Source: Pseudomonadota bacterium (GTDB taxonomy: Bacteria; Pseudomonadota; Gammaproteobacteria; Burkholderiales; Chitinibacteraceae). Taken from it: a stretch of DNA of 64,000 bases. Below, piece by piece: positions 35,703 to 45,547 of this stretch. The DNA lies in the NCBI GenBank assembly GCA_026399755.1, contig JAPLQI010000074.1, positions 1 through 64,000 on the forward strand. The letters run 5' to 3'. A program made the translations under genes and the position numbers. Position 1 is the first letter of the stretch. Each line of letters begins with the position of its first letter. Under the pieces are notes generated by a model. The model saw only the letters and a program-made list of their open reading frames with translations, searched no databases and was not told the origin of the DNA.

Positions 35703-37520
35703 TTACTCCACCGTAACGCTCTTCGCCAAATTCCTCGGCTTATCCACATCTGTCCCGCGTGCCAGTGCTGTGTGATAGGCCAGCAGTTGTAAGGGTACGG
35801 TGTGCAGGATGGGGGAGAGTAGGCCGTAGTGTTCGGGTAGGCGGATGACGTGGACGCCTTCGCTGGCGGTGATGCGAGAATCGGCGTCGGCAAATACATA
35901 CAGCTCGCCGCCGCGGGCGCGTACTTCTTGCATATTGGATTTTAGTTTTTCGATCAGGGTGTCGTTAGGGGCCACGGTAACCACGGGCATTTCTTTGGTC
36001 ACCAGCGCCAGCGGGCCGTGTTTTAGCTCGCCTGCGGGGTAGGCTTCGGCGTGGATATAGGAAATTTCTTTTAGCTTAAGCGCGCCTTCTAGGGCAATAG
36101 GGTAGTGCAGACCACGGCCTAGGAAGAGGGCGTTTTCTTTTACTGCAAATTGCTCGGCCCAAGCAATGATTTGTGGCTCTAGTGCCAGCACGGCGCTGAT
36201 GGCAACCGGCAAGTGGCGCATGGCTTTGATGTGCTCGGCTTCTTGCTCGTCGCTGAGTCTGCCTTTGATTTGCGCTAAAGACAGTGCCAGTAAGAATAGC
36301 GCGGCCAATTGGGTGGTAAAAGCTTTGGTGGAGGCCACGCCGACTTCTACCCCTGCATGGGTGATATAGGCCAGCACGCATTCGCGCACCATGGCGCTGG
36401 TCGCCACATTGCAGATGGTCAGCGTGTGCAGCATGCCTAGGCTACGGGCGTGTTTGAGCGCGGCAAGGGTGTCGGCGGTTTCGCCGCTTTGGCTGATGGT
36501 AACGACCAAGCTTTTAGGATTAGGCACGCTATCGCGATAGCGGTATTCGCTGGCGATTTCTACATTCACCGTAATTTTGGCGATGGATTCAATCCAGTAT
36601 TTTGCGGTGAGACCCGCGTAGTAGCTGGTGCCGCAGGCCAGAATCAGTACCGAATCAATGTCTTTAAAAATGCCGTAGGCTTTGTCGCCAAATAACTCGG
36701 GCATGATATTGGTGACATTTTCTAAGGTGTCGGCAATGGCGCGTGGCTGCTCAAAAATCTCTTTTTGCATGTAATGGCGGTAAGGGCCCAGCTCGGCGCC
36801 GCCGCTATGGGCGTGAACGGTGCGAATCTCGCGCTGCACCGATGTGCCTTGGCTGTCTACAATCCAACATTTTTGTAATTGCAGATCAACTACATCGCCT
36901 TCTTCCAGATAAATAATCTGGTCGGTGGTGCCTGATAAAGCCATCGCATCAGAGGCAATAAAGTTTTCGCCTTTACCCACGCCCACAATCAGGGGTGAAC
37001 CTAAACGTGCGCCCACGACGCGGTGCGGCTCGTCGCGGCAGAATACGGCGATGGCAAAAGCGCCAGTTAAGCGTTTGACCGCTTGCTGTACGGTTTCAAA
37101 TAAATCGCCTTGATAAAGATGATCAATCAGATGCGCGATCACTTCAGTATCAGTTTGGCTTTCAAACACATAGCCTGCGGCGGTTAGCTCGGCGCGCAGC
37201 TCTTCATGGTTTTCGATAATGCCGTTGTGTACCAGCGCAATCCGCTCACGCGAGAAATGCGGGTGAGCGTTGGCGGAAGAAGGCACGCCGTGGGTGGCCC
37301 AACGGGTGTGGGCAATGCCGGTAAAGCCTGCTAAACCAGTTTGATCGATTTGCGCTTGCAGCTCGGTCACGCGTGAGGTGCTGCGCGAGCGTTGCAGCTT
37401 GCCATCCACATGTAAGGCCACGCCGCAGGAATCGTAGCCACGGTATTCAAGCCGTTTAAGCCCTTCTAGCAAAATAGGGGTGATATTACGCTGGGCAACT
37501 GCACCGACAATACCGCACAT
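35703..37520 (-). CDS. glmS: Glucosamine-6-phosphate synthase (isomerizing)
   Basis: A 605-residue full-length enzyme. It starts [10 protein letters not shown], exposing the catalytic Cys of the glutaminase domain after Met removal; RWATHGVPS and [11 protein letters not shown] follow. Two SIS domains bind fructose-6-phosphate ([19 protein letters not shown]), and the C-terminus [13 protein letters not shown] is characteristic. It makes glucosamine-6-phosphate from fructose-6-phosphate and glutamine for peptidoglycan and LPS. The usual glmU neighbour is not in the window. Confidence 0.97.
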   Translation of the reverse strand: MCGIVGAVAQRNITPILLEGLKRLEYRGYDSCGVALHVDGKLQRSRSTSRVTELQAQIDQTGLAGFTGIAHTRWATHGVPSSANAHPHFSRERIALVHNGIIENHEELRAELTAAGYVFESQTDTEVIAHLIDHLYQGDLFETVQQAVKRLTGAFAIAVFCRDEPHRVVGARLGSPLIVGVGKGENFIASDAMALSGTTDQIIYLEEGDVVDLQLQKCWIVDSQGTSVQREIRTVHAHSGGAELGPYRHYMQKEIFEQPRAIADTLENVTNIMPELFGDKAYGIFKDIDSVLILACGTSYYAGLTAKYWIESIAKITVNVEIASEYRYRDSVPNPKSLVVTISQSGETADTLAALKHARSLGMLHTLTICNVATSAMVRECVLAYITHAGVEVGVASTKAFTTQLAALFLLALSLAQIKGRLSDEQEAEHIKAMRHLPVAISAVLALEPQIIAWAEQFAVKENALFLGRGLHYPIALEGALKLKEISYIHAEAYPAGELKHGPLALVTKEMPVVTVAPNDTLIEKLKSNMQEVRARGGELYVFADADSRITASEGVHVIRLPEHYGLLSPILHTVPLQLLAYHTALARGTDVDKPRNLAKSVTVE

Positions 37521-37562
37521 AGAAACCTCGGGAGATAAGATAAATAGAAAGGTTGTAAATCA

Positions 37563-37765
37563 TGTAGGGCGGGGAAACCCAATCCAATCAACTTCAGCGA
37601 AACGTTACTTGTAGGGCGGGAGCAACCCGCGAGCAATGCTTAAAAATACGCGGGTTTCACCCGCCCTACGATGATTCAATGTTTGTAGTAGTTGTTAGGG
37701 TTGGAGTAAAACCCGCCATGTTTAAGAATGATGATCTCAAAACGGCGGGTTTCACCCGCCCTACG
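37563..37765. repeat. Two REP-like hairpins upstream of glmS
   Basis: One hairpin runs from GTAGGGCGGGAGCAACCCGC (37611) to GCGGGTTTCACCCGCCCTAC (37650-37669). The second is a weaker pair, AAAACCCGCC (37709) and GGCGGGTTTCACCCGCCCTA (37744). A partial third copy begins at 37564. These fill the gap between glmS and the Lrp gene. Confidence 0.8.
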
Positions 37766-37904
37766 AAAGAAATGACTGCAATCTCCTCATCCTAAAGTAG
37801 TTGTCGTGAATATATCGTTCAAAATTTAATGTATTATGAAATAAATAGATATCCATCTATTTGCATGAATTTTTATTTCATATTTACAATAATTGTGAAT
37901 TTAT

Positions 37905-38375
37905 ATGACATCAATCACGGTATTAGATGAGCTGGATAAGCGCATCTTGCAACAATTACAGCAAGATTCCTCATTAAGTAATCAAGACTTGGCCGCCAAG
38001 GTACACGCCTCGCCGCCCACTTGCTTGCGCCGCGTAAAGCGATTAATGGATACGGGCGTGATTGCCAAGCAAGTGGCGATTTTAGCGCCAGAAAAAGTCG
38101 GCGCAGGCTTAACCGCCATCGTTGAAATTACGCTGGATGTGCAAACATCAGAAAAGATGCAGGAGTTTGAGCAGCTTGCCGCTGCCGAAAAAACCGTGCA
38201 GCAATGCTATCGCGTTTCGCCAGGGCCAGATTTTGTGCTGATTATTCAGGTGGCGGATATGACCGCCTACCACCAGCTAGCCCACCGCCTGTTTGCCACC
38301 CAATCGAATATCCGTAATGTAAGAAGCTTTTTTTCGATGTTTAGAAGCAAGTTTGAGACGTACTTGGCTTTGTGA
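37905..38375 (+). CDS. Lrp/AsnC-family transcriptional regulator
   Basis: A 156-residue regulator with an N-terminal HTH (LDELDKRILQQLQQDSSLSN, HASPPTCLRRVKRLMDTGVI) and a C-terminal RAM/AsnC ligand domain (VEITLDV, CYRVSPGPDFVLIIQVADM). The region upstream is strongly AT-rich (37800-37900), suitable for autoregulation. It faces away from glmS. The regulon is unknown. Confidence 0.92.
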   Translation: MTSITVLDELDKRILQQLQQDSSLSNQDLAAKVHASPPTCLRRVKRLMDTGVIAKQVAILAPEKVGAGLTAIVEITLDVQTSEKMQEFEQLAAAEKTVQQCYRVSPGPDFVLIIQVADMTAYHQLAHRLFATQSNIRNVRSFFSMFRSKFETYLAL

Positions 38376-38408
38376 GGTTGCGGAATCAACCTTTTAAAGC
38401 AAAAAGAT

Positions 38409-38516
38409 CTGTAGACACAGAGCTAAAAAGAGCACACGGAGAACACAGTGAAAAATAGAGCTATTTTAGGGGGTTCTCTGTGTACTCTGTGTGCTTACTG
38501 ATCTCTGTGTCTACAG
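38409..38516. repeat. CACAGAG palindromic repeat, copy 1
   Basis: CTGTAGACACAGAG (38409-38422) is the exact complement of CTCTGTGTCTACAG (38503-38516). Inner words CACACGGAGAACACAG and CTCTGTGTACTCTGTG also pair. It follows the Lrp gene. Confidence 0.85.
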
Positions 38517-38860
38517 GTTTAAGGTTTCTTTTGGGGGAGTGCTAGCCGCTTGAATCAGCCATTCCTCAACAATGGTCACAGGCGCAGCAGCAGGTTTCAG
38601 TGCCGAGCGTATAAGGTGATAGGCCAGCCCTTCGACGATCGGTTTTTTAGAGTGAAAAGCACATGTTTGTGCTTGTAGTTGGAATTCATGAAGCCTTGCT
38701 CAGGCCGCCCAGGCAAGGCCATAAAAAATCGAAAAGGAAGTGTTTTTTACAGGAGTGGCTTTAGCTGCGGCAGCACGGTGGATAAGGTTTTGCAGCTAAA
38801 GCCATTCCAGCAGAATGGGCTCTTAAGCGGAGAGGATTAAATGGCAAGGTGGCTTGCTTA
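38517..38860. other. Gap with a possible coding remnant and a 17-bp inverted repeat
   Basis: On the minus strand a frame reads KKPIVEGLAYHLIRSALKPA, then APVTIVEEWLIQAASTPPKE (about 38520-38655); it may be a 3' remnant of a lost gene running into the CACAGAG element. A separate hairpin pairs GGAGTGGCTTTAGCTGC (38752-38768) with GCAGCTAAAGCCATTCC (38792-38808), one mismatch. Neither is assigned a function. Confidence 0.4.
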
Positions 38861-39811
38861 TTATTCTACGTCGCTTATTTTTGTTTCCTGCTTTGATACT
38901 TTTTTAGTTTTTCTAAACTTGCGTATCAATAAAACAATCGCTGCAATCACTAGCCATAAAGGCCAGAGTTTCATGAGCTCGATACTGGCATCCAGCCCCC
39001 AATACCAGCCTGATTGAATGGCTTTGCCAAGGCGGTAGAAAAAGTTTGGGCGAGCTTGTTTGATGATGGCTTCGGTGTCGCTGACTTCTGTTTGATTGAT
39101 TTGGGACGATTGATCTAGAAATAAAGTGATTTTGCTAAATGCCACTTGGTCGGCAAATTCTTTTTCCAAAATAATGGCATGGTCTCTAGCTTGTTTGCTG
39201 CTGTCTTGTGCATCAATCGCGATGGCTTTTTCTTCCGCATTGCCACTTCCTTTGGCGGCGTTACCCATTTGGCTTTGCGTTTCTTGATTGCGGCGGATGC
39301 CTAGTCTTTGTTTGAGTAATTCAAATTGTGCATCTTGGGCAAGGAAAGTTCGTTCATTTAAAAAAATGATTTGGCTAGCCATTTGGCGTAGAAAGTCTTG
39401 GGTTTTCTCGCTGGGCACTCGAATAATCAGTGCGCCTGTTACCGCGTATTCGGTGAGTTTCAGTTTTTTATTATCGCCAATAGGCTCAAAGTGAATTTGG
39501 GCGATTTCTGATTTAATTGCGTTTTTCTCAACAAAGCCACCCAGCTGGGCGGCGATATCTTCAATAGCCAGTGCAGATTTATAAACATCTTTCACTTGAA
39601 ATTTAGCGTCGGCGGTGCGGATAAATTGGCGGGTACTATCGCTATAGGTGTTGGCACTGGAGCTAAGTTGCTCTTTGCTGCTGACTGGTACGGAATCCGC
39701 AGCTGCTTCGGCGGTGCTACTTGCGTTGGGCATTTCGCCCATTTCTTCTTTTTTTCCGCAGGCACTGAGCAGGACTATAGCAAGGCATAGAAATAGCGTT
39801 TTGATCTGCAA
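38861..39811 (-). CDS. DUF4349-domain lipoprotein
   Basis: A 316-residue protein with a lipobox, LLSAC (lipid on C18), a Ser/Ala-rich tether, the DUF4349 core (RQFIRTADAKFQVKDVYKSA, GGFVEKNAIKS, ALIIRVPSEKTQDFLRQM) and a C-terminal TM helix (LWPLWLVIAAIVLLIRKF) with a basic tail. The combination of lipid anchor and TM segment is typical of DUF4349. The role is unknown. Single gene. Confidence 0.85.
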   Translation of the reverse strand: MQIKTLFLCLAIVLLSACGKKEEMGEMPNASSTAEAAADSVPVSSKEQLSSSANTYSDSTRQFIRTADAKFQVKDVYKSALAIEDIAAQLGGFVEKNAIKSEIAQIHFEPIGDNKKLKLTEYAVTGALIIRVPSEKTQDFLRQMASQIIFLNERTFLAQDAQFELLKQRLGIRRNQETQSQMGNAAKGSGNAEEKAIAIDAQDSSKQARDHAIILEKEFADQVAFSKITLFLDQSSQINQTEVSDTEAIIKQARPNFFYRLGKAIQSGWYWGLDASIELMKLWPLWLVIAAIVLLIRKFRKTKKVSKQETKISDVE

Positions 39812-39975
39812 GGCTAGATTTCCTAATGGTTTTACGATTGTTTCGGCAGGCTGACGCGTAGCATACAGATGGATATATTTATTGGGCAGAAAAGAAACCG
39901 GCCGTGGTTTTTATGTGCCGTTTATCAAAAGAAGATAATGGCGAGTAGCGATTTTTAAGGAGAAATGGGGCTTGT

Positions 39976-40018
39976 GGTAAGGGTGTTTGCAGCTGAAGCA
40001 TATGCAAACGCCCTTACC
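39976..40018. repeat. 16-bp inverted repeat downstream of the M48 peptidase gene
   Basis: GGTAAGGGTGTTTGCA (39976-39991) pairs with TGCAAACGCCCTTACC (40003-40018) with one G-T wobble. It follows the stop codon of the minus-strand gene and may end its transcript, though no T tract follows. Confidence 0.55.
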
Positions 40019-40036
40019 ATTTCATACGTTTAGCGC

Positions 40037-40792
40037 TTATTTGCCGCTAGCAATGCGGTTTTGAATGTTTTGAGCGCGATCAGCAGATGCCGGGTGCGAG
40101 CTCAACATGCTGTGTTCGCCGCCACCTAGTTTTTCCAGCTTTTGGAATGCCGTAGCTAAGGCTTCACGGTTTAATTTTTTCTGTGTTAACACATCAAAAG
40201 AGAAATTATCTGCATCTGATTCTTGCGATTGCGAGAATTGAGCATTGATCAGGCCTTCAGTAAATTCACCTAAATCAGAGCCATTAAGCTGAGCCACGGT
40301 AGCATTGCCAGATGAGCCTGCTGCGGTGCGGGCTGCGGCAACAGCGTAGGCTGTTTGCATGGCTTTTTTAGAGTGGCCCAGTGCCACATGGCCCATTTCG
40401 TGGCCCACTACGCCGATTACTTCATCGTCTGTCATCAGATCCATCAGGCCGCTGTATACGCGGATGCAGCCATTGGCCATCGCCCATGCGTTTACTTCAC
40501 TGGTTAAATACACTTTGTAATTAACAGCTTGTCCGTTGATATCCGTGCCTAGTTTTTTGGCAATAGCATCCATGCGTTTGCTGTATTTATTTTTAGCCGG
40601 TGCAATTTTTGATTCAGAATCGCTTTGTACGCAAGCTTGGTTGGCCAGCGATTTAACATCGGAATCCGACAGCGTAGCGGCTTGGAATGCTTGGCTACCG
40701 GCCTTGATCAGGCCGCCAATATCAAATGCAGAGGCAGCAGGGGCTAATAAACAGGTAAACAGGCCGGTGAGGGCGATAGCGCGCAATTTCAT
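40037..40792 (-). CDS. M48-family periplasmic metallopeptidase (LoiP/YggG-like)
   Basis: A 251-residue protein with a signal peptide (cleaved after ASA). The zinc site is HEMGH (H131, E132, H135) with a distal acidic ligand in QESDADNFS. The domain order and length match LoiP/YcaL-type peptidases, although the N-terminal Cys of lipoprotein LoiP is not in lipobox position here (LTGLFTCLLAPAASA), so I take it as soluble or loosely attached. It should degrade misfolded envelope proteins. Confidence 0.88.
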   Translation of the reverse strand: MKLRAIALTGLFTCLLAPAASAFDIGGLIKAGSQAFQAATLSDSDVKSLANQACVQSDSESKIAPAKNKYSKRMDAIAKKLGTDINGQAVNYKVYLTSEVNAWAMANGCIRVYSGLMDLMTDDEVIGVVGHEMGHVALGHSKKAMQTAYAVAAARTAAGSSGNATVAQLNGSDLGEFTEGLINAQFSQSQESDADNFSFDVLTQKKLNREALATAFQKLEKLGGGEHSMLSSHPASADRAQNIQNRIASGK

Positions 40793-41136
40793 ACAATACT
40801 TCCTTGGTTAAAATTTAATGCATTGCCCAAAGCAATCGCTTTGCATAGGGCAAGGATTGATATAGTTCGATCGATCGTGCGGGGGCATTAGGTTTCTGGA
40901 TACAAGCGCTGCCCTAACGGGCTGGCTGTTGTAAAGCGAAAAACAATGGCTTGCTAGACTTCACATCACAATCTTGATGGCATAAAGAGTACAAGGGGGC
41001 TTTATATCGCTGTAAGCATGTTCTTGTAAATAAATTAAGAACATTACGATTATGCTTACAATGAGGCAATATTGTGCGTGAATACATTTCAAATTGCTTT
41101 CAGTATTTTTAATGTGTTGATTTTACAAAAGAAAAT
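40793..41136. other. Intergenic gap
   Basis: It contains the promoter region of the M48 gene. I see no gene or repeat. Confidence 0.35.
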
Positions 41137-41188
41137 GGGCTCAGCGCTCACATTCCCCTATTTTTTTGGGGATGTGAGCGCTGAGCCC
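41137..41188 (-). terminator. Strong hairpin terminator of the cyclase-HD operon
   Basis: A 22-base arm (41137-41158, GGGCTCAGCGCTCACATTCC followed by CC) pairs with 41168-41188 with one bulged A. On the minus strand the stem is followed by ATTTTCTTTTG. It is placed 90 bp after the last gene of the operon. Confidence 0.8.
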
Positions 41189-41280
41189 TTCTTGTTGCCG
41201 TGTCGCCATTGTTGCCATGTTTTGCCGCAAAACTAGGCCTCGCGTTGCGGTGAAATACACGTCTGCAGTGCTAAGTGTTT

Positions 41281-42636
41281 TTATTTTTCAGCGAGTTTAT
41301 GCTGCAAAACCAATAGGTTTTCTCGGCGTGAAATGGCGATATGCATGCAGGCTTCTATCATCGAGAGCACGAGGTTTCGATTGAGGCCCTTTAGAAAGTT
41401 CAGCGGGGATAGGCTTCCTTCAAATAAGTGCTGTGCCTGACGCCATGCTTGCAATGTGCCCTGATGCCCAAGGCTGCGGTATAGAAAAGCGGTGAGCGGG
41501 GAGGCGTTGAGGTCTAAATCGGTTTCTTCTGCGCGGCCACGCTCAAACACTTGGAGTAGCTCTGGCCTGATGTCTGCTGCGGTGTTGGCCTTGGGGAGAA
41601 AGTCTTCGGCGCGCTCAGGCCTGCCATCACTGCTATGAATATCACCGAGGAACATCGATACGGGGCAATCGCCGCCAGTTTCAAGTGCAAGTGCTTCAAT
41701 CAGGGCGATGGAGGTGAGCTTTGCGGCCAAAAAATCACAGGCAAATAGCAGATTGCCACGTGCCGCCTCGGTCAGTTGCTGGAGTGTTTCGGTCTTGGGC
41801 TCGCCTTTGTATTGATGGAAAACGACTTCTGCTTTTAAGCCGTGCAGGAATTTTTCCATCCTTAATAAAGCCATACGATAGTCTTGCAGGGTGTAAACGC
41901 CGACTGCGTTAAGGGGGGTGTTAGATTCTTCAATAAGCAACCATGTTGAGGATAAAAATTTCCCCGGATTGGCTTCGGCAAAGCCTGCAACATCGATATT
42001 GCTCAGGCTGATGGCGTCTTGCATCACGGTGTCGACATAGCGATCTGTTTCTTCCTCGCTCAGAGCTGGAAGGAGCTTATTGCTTTGTTGCCGAACGCGG
42101 TCTGCGACTAGTTTGGGGCTGTTGCTGGCGTCTCGAAAAGGAATGGTGGCTTCAATGCAGGCGACGATGGCAATGAGGTGTGGCATGGGCAGATAGGGCT
42201 TTAATAGCTTTACGGCAACCACGGCGCTTAAAAATTCGTTCATTCCGCCGTAGAGCGGCAAGGCTTGATAGGGCTTAAAGTCGAAAATATCGGCACACAT
42301 GGCAAGCGTGTCGTTATTGATTTCTTGCAGAATAAATCCGCCATTTTCAAGGTGGCATACTTTACTGAGTAGTGCTGCTGTTTGCTGAGGAAAGCCATTG
42401 TCCAGTTGGTAATAGACTAAATCATGAAAGAGTGCGGCCAGCTGGGGCCGGGCGCTTAAGCCTTCGCACAGCTCGAAGATATGCATGGAAGTGTGATATT
42501 TGCGCGTTCTGTTTTCCATGGCTCGATGAATCAGCATCGCTAAATATTCGATATCGGGCATCGGTACATCGGCCTCTAGCTGGCTAAAGGCATCGCTGAG
42601 AAGTTGGATAAAGCGGTTGATTTTTGCGGTGCTCAT
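41281..42636 (-). CDS. HD-superfamily phosphohydrolase-like protein paired with a cyclase
   Basis: A 451-residue cytoplasmic protein. The N-terminal region has RKYHTSMHIFEL and ALFHDLVYYQLD, the H...HD metal motif of the COG4339-type HD family. The remaining 300 residues are helical and not recognised. It starts 39 bp downstream of the CHASE2 cyclase gene on the same strand. An HD protein beside a nucleotide cyclase suggests a phosphodiesterase or effector for the cyclase product, but that is inference. The metal triad looks plausible but only the first His and the HD pair are clear. Confidence 0.65.
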   Translation of the reverse strand: MSTAKINRFIQLLSDAFSQLEADVPMPDIEYLAMLIHRAMENRTRKYHTSMHIFELCEGLSARPQLAALFHDLVYYQLDNGFPQQTAALLSKVCHLENGGFILQEINNDTLAMCADIFDFKPYQALPLYGGMNEFLSAVVAVKLLKPYLPMPHLIAIVACIEATIPFRDASNSPKLVADRVRQQSNKLLPALSEEETDRYVDTVMQDAISLSNIDVAGFAEANPGKFLSSTWLLIEESNTPLNAVGVYTLQDYRMALLRMEKFLHGLKAEVVFHQYKGEPKTETLQQLTEAARGNLLFACDFLAAKLTSIALIEALALETGGDCPVSMFLGDIHSSDGRPERAEDFLPKANTAADIRPELLQVFERGRAEETDLDLNASPLTAFLYRSLGHQGTLQAWRQAQHLFEGSLSPLNFLKGLNRNLVLSMIEACMHIAISRRENLLVLQHKLAEK

Positions 42637-42675
42637 CTGAGGCTCCGTTGACGTTAGTTTTACTTTTTTACTTTC

Positions 42676-44817
42676 TTACTTTTCTGTCATCACAATCAAG
42701 TCTCCCCTCTCACCTTTGCTTAGCCTTTGCTGATGCAAGGCCACGAGAGGGTCGTGGGGGTAGAGTAAGGCAAGTTCGCTAAAGTAGTTGACGCTGCTTA
42801 GGTCGGTTTCTTTAACCATTCGCTGGTAAGCGGCGCAGTAAGCATCTAGCGGTGCATAGCAGGTTAAATAGTCTTCGGTTAGCGGCTCAAATACTTGCAG
42901 CGCTTGGCTTTTGCCCTTGAGTACAAGTCGAGCAATGGGGCGAACATGGGCATCAGGGCAGCCAAAGAGTGTAGCCTCAGATAGGCAGATGTGCGTGCCA
43001 AGATGCTTGTTCACGCTTTCTAAGCGGGCTGCGGTGTTAACTGCGTCACCCAGTGCGCGGTAATCAAACATGGTGGAGCCGCCAAAATTGCCCACTATCA
43101 CTTCCCCGGAATGAATGCCAATGCGGGTTTTGCCAAACTGAATGCCTTTGGCGTTGAGCGCAGTGGCGTAGGCGTTGGCAAAGGTATTCATTTCCATCGC
43201 GCAATTGAAGGCGCGCGCTTGATGGTCGGCCTGCACCATGGGCGCAGAAAACATAATGGCGACCGCATCGCCCACAATTCGATCAAGCGTGCCTTCGTGC
43301 TTAAAGGCAATGGCAATCATTTGATCTAAATAGTCATTCAGCAAAACCACAGCCTTGGCGGGGTCGATACTCTCCATCAGCGAGGTGAAGTCTGCTAAAT
43401 CAGTAAAGATAAAGCTGCATTCCTGCCGCCGCCCACCGAGTGCCATCGAATCGGGGTGTTCTATTAAATGGCTGACGCGGTTAGGGGAAACATAGCGGGA
43501 GAAGGCTTGCTTGATCCAGCGCTGCTCGCGCTCGCTGCTCCAGTGGTGCAAAAGGCTGCCAAAAATAGAGGTTGCCGCAAAAATAAGTGCGGGCGTCACG
43601 GTATTGAGCAGCAGGGCATGGGCTTGAAAAGCATACCAGCCGCTCAAGAGCACAAGGCTTAAAATCGCCATTGTGATGCTAGCTGCATGCAGCGCACGGG
43701 CTCTTATCGCCATCCAAGCAATCAAAAGACTGCCGAGAAGTGTGATCAGGATTTCGGCAAACTTGGCCCAGCTGGGGCGCTGCAAAATATGGCCAGAAGT
43801 GATTTGCTCTAGCAGCTGAGCATGCGCTTCTACGCCGGGTAAAATACGGCCTAGCGGGCTAAAGCGTAAATCCATCAGCCCCTGTGCCGAGCTGCCAATC
43901 AGGATCATTTGGCCTTTTAGCTGCTCGCTTGGGATTTTCCCTGCTAAGAGTTTCCAAGCGGGCAGGTAACGGCTGGGGTTAGGAGGCGAGTAATGCAGCC
44001 ATACTTCGCCATTTTCGGTCGTTGGAATCCGATATTTGCCGATGCGTATTTCGCTTAGCCCTTGGCCATTTTCCTGAGTTTTTAAAATATAGTTTTGCTC
44101 TCCCTGCGCCACGCGGAGGATTTCGGCATCGAGTGTGGGGACGGGATTCCCCGCTAGCTGCAGCAATAGTGGAATACGGCGAATCACGCCGTCGCTATCG
44201 GGTAAAAAATTCAACGCACCATTGCCACGGGCTACGTTTGCAAATTCTGGCCGGGCAAGGATGGCGCTCTGAAAAGGATGTAGCCAGCGGCTGGGCGGCG
44301 GGCCGGTATAAATATAGCGAAAAGGGCGAGGCAGCTGAGCTGCTGTGCTGCTGGCCAAGTCCCTTTGCACGGTAAAACCAAGCACAACAGGTGCTTTTTT
44401 AATACTCTGAGCAAACAGCTGATCATGGTCCGGCAGCGCTTCTAGCTCGCTACGTAAAGCACCTTTCAATGACCAAAGATCCGCCATGGCGCGTGGTGCT
44501 GTGCGGTCGGCTTCAGAAAAAACCACATCAAAGCCAATTGCGGCAGCATCAGCGTTATTGAGTTTGTCGACCATTTCTGCAAGTCGAGTGCGTGGCCAAG
44601 GCCATTGGCCAAGTCGGGCCAAGCTTTCATCGTCGATATCAATAATCTTCACCGGCAAGGCGGCTTGTTCCCGTGGGGACCAGCGCTGATATTGATCAAA
44701 CAGATTGTTGCGTAAGGATTGCAAGGGAATAGGGTCGGCTAAAAGCAGCGCTAAACCTATGAGAACAGAGGCAAGTGGAAGGAGAAAGCCAAGGCGAGGG
44801 ATGGATTGATTGATCAT
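42676..44817 (-). CDS. CHASE2-domain class III adenylate/guanylate cyclase
   Basis: A 713-residue membrane protein: an N-terminal TM helix (about 8-27), a periplasmic CHASE2 sensor (VKIIDIDDESLARLGQWPWP; AAIGFDVVFSEADR), three TM helices at about 355-425, and a C-terminal cyclase domain. Metal Asp residues lie in IFTDLADFTSLME and RIVGDAVAIMFSA; the transition-state region is FDYRALGDAVNTAARLE. It should make cAMP (or cGMP) in response to a periplasmic signal. It is divergent from FecR-domain and OmpA-like genes and followed by an HD protein. Confidence 0.92.
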   Translation of the reverse strand: MINQSIPRLGFLLPLASVLIGLALLLADPIPLQSLRNNLFDQYQRWSPREQAALPVKIIDIDDESLARLGQWPWPRTRLAEMVDKLNNADAAAIGFDVVFSEADRTAPRAMADLWSLKGALRSELEALPDHDQLFAQSIKKAPVVLGFTVQRDLASSTAAQLPRPFRYIYTGPPPSRWLHPFQSAILARPEFANVARGNGALNFLPDSDGVIRRIPLLLQLAGNPVPTLDAEILRVAQGEQNYILKTQENGQGLSEIRIGKYRIPTTENGEVWLHYSPPNPSRYLPAWKLLAGKIPSEQLKGQMILIGSSAQGLMDLRFSPLGRILPGVEAHAQLLEQITSGHILQRPSWAKFAEILITLLGSLLIAWMAIRARALHAASITMAILSLVLLSGWYAFQAHALLLNTVTPALIFAATSIFGSLLHHWSSEREQRWIKQAFSRYVSPNRVSHLIEHPDSMALGGRRQECSFIFTDLADFTSLMESIDPAKAVVLLNDYLDQMIAIAFKHEGTLDRIVGDAVAIMFSAPMVQADHQARAFNCAMEMNTFANAYATALNAKGIQFGKTRIGIHSGEVIVGNFGGSTMFDYRALGDAVNTAARLESVNKHLGTHICLSEATLFGCPDAHVRPIARLVLKGKSQALQVFEPLTEDYLTCYAPLDAYCAAYQRMVKETDLSSVNYFSELALLYPHDPLVALHQQRLSKGERGDLIVMTEK

Positions 44818-45109
44818 GACTAGAGCTCGATGGTGATTTTCTTACGCTAGGCTTTTAACTTTATTTGAGTGACTCAACAAAAGCCATACTACATTGGTAA
44901 TGATTAGACTGATTATCTACAGGCTGCTGGTTTAAATCATGGCCTTGCATAAAATGCACATGAGCAACCATAAATCCGCTGAATACAACCGTTCAGGTGA
45001 GCTAGTTTACGGCTATCTGCAGGGAGGAAAGAAGTGCGTTCAATGCTTACAAATGCATGTTAAGCTGATGATATTTACAGCGTATCCATCCGTCGCGGAG
45101 GAAAATATC

Positions 45110-45544
45110 ATGTTTAAATTCACTTTTATCTGTGGATGCTTCTTGTCTACTGCCTTATGGGCAGGGGATGCACCTGTCGCGTATGTTAAAAATGTAATGG
45201 GTGACGCATCGGTAACAACCGGTGGCAAAATGGTGAAAGCAGAAGTAGGCACCGCCGTATCGCAGGGCAGTGTATTACGAACCGGTGCAAAAAGCAGCAT
45301 GGGGCTTACTTTCAAAGATGAAACTATTATGTCTTTTGGCCCTGATACCCAGCTGACTGTGGATGAATATCTTTACGCGCCCGCTCAAGGCAAGCTCAGC
45401 TTGGTGGGTATGCTGGCCAAAGGAACAATGAATTACGTATCAGGAATTATTGCGAAATTGCAGCCAGATGCCGTGGCTATCAATACCCCTGCCGGCATCA
45501 TCGGCGTGCGTGGCACACAATTTGTGGTAAAGGTTGAGGAGTAG
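45110..45544 (+). CDS. Periplasmic FecR-domain protein
   Basis: A 144-residue protein with a signal peptide (cleaved after ALWA) and a FecR domain: SQGSVLRTGAKSSMGLTFKD, MSFGPDTQLTVDEYLY and the end INTPAGIIGVRGTQFVVKV. There is no TM anchor or sigma-factor partner, so this is the stand-alone envelope type rather than an anti-sigma factor. A GGAGGA ribosome-binding site fixes the start at 45110. Three bases separate it from the OmpA-like gene. Confidence 0.88.
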   Translation: MFKFTFICGCFLSTALWAGDAPVAYVKNVMGDASVTTGGKMVKAEVGTAVSQGSVLRTGAKSSMGLTFKDETIMSFGPDTQLTVDEYLYAPAQGKLSLVGMLAKGTMNYVSGIIAKLQPDAVAINTPAGIIGVRGTQFVVKVEE

Positions 45545-45547
45545 TCT

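Noticed and set aside
37563-37765. CRISPR-like spacing of repeated GGGCGGGTTTCACCCGCCC words
   Set aside because: Repeats are hairpin pairs with irregular spacing and no unique spacers; they are REP elements.
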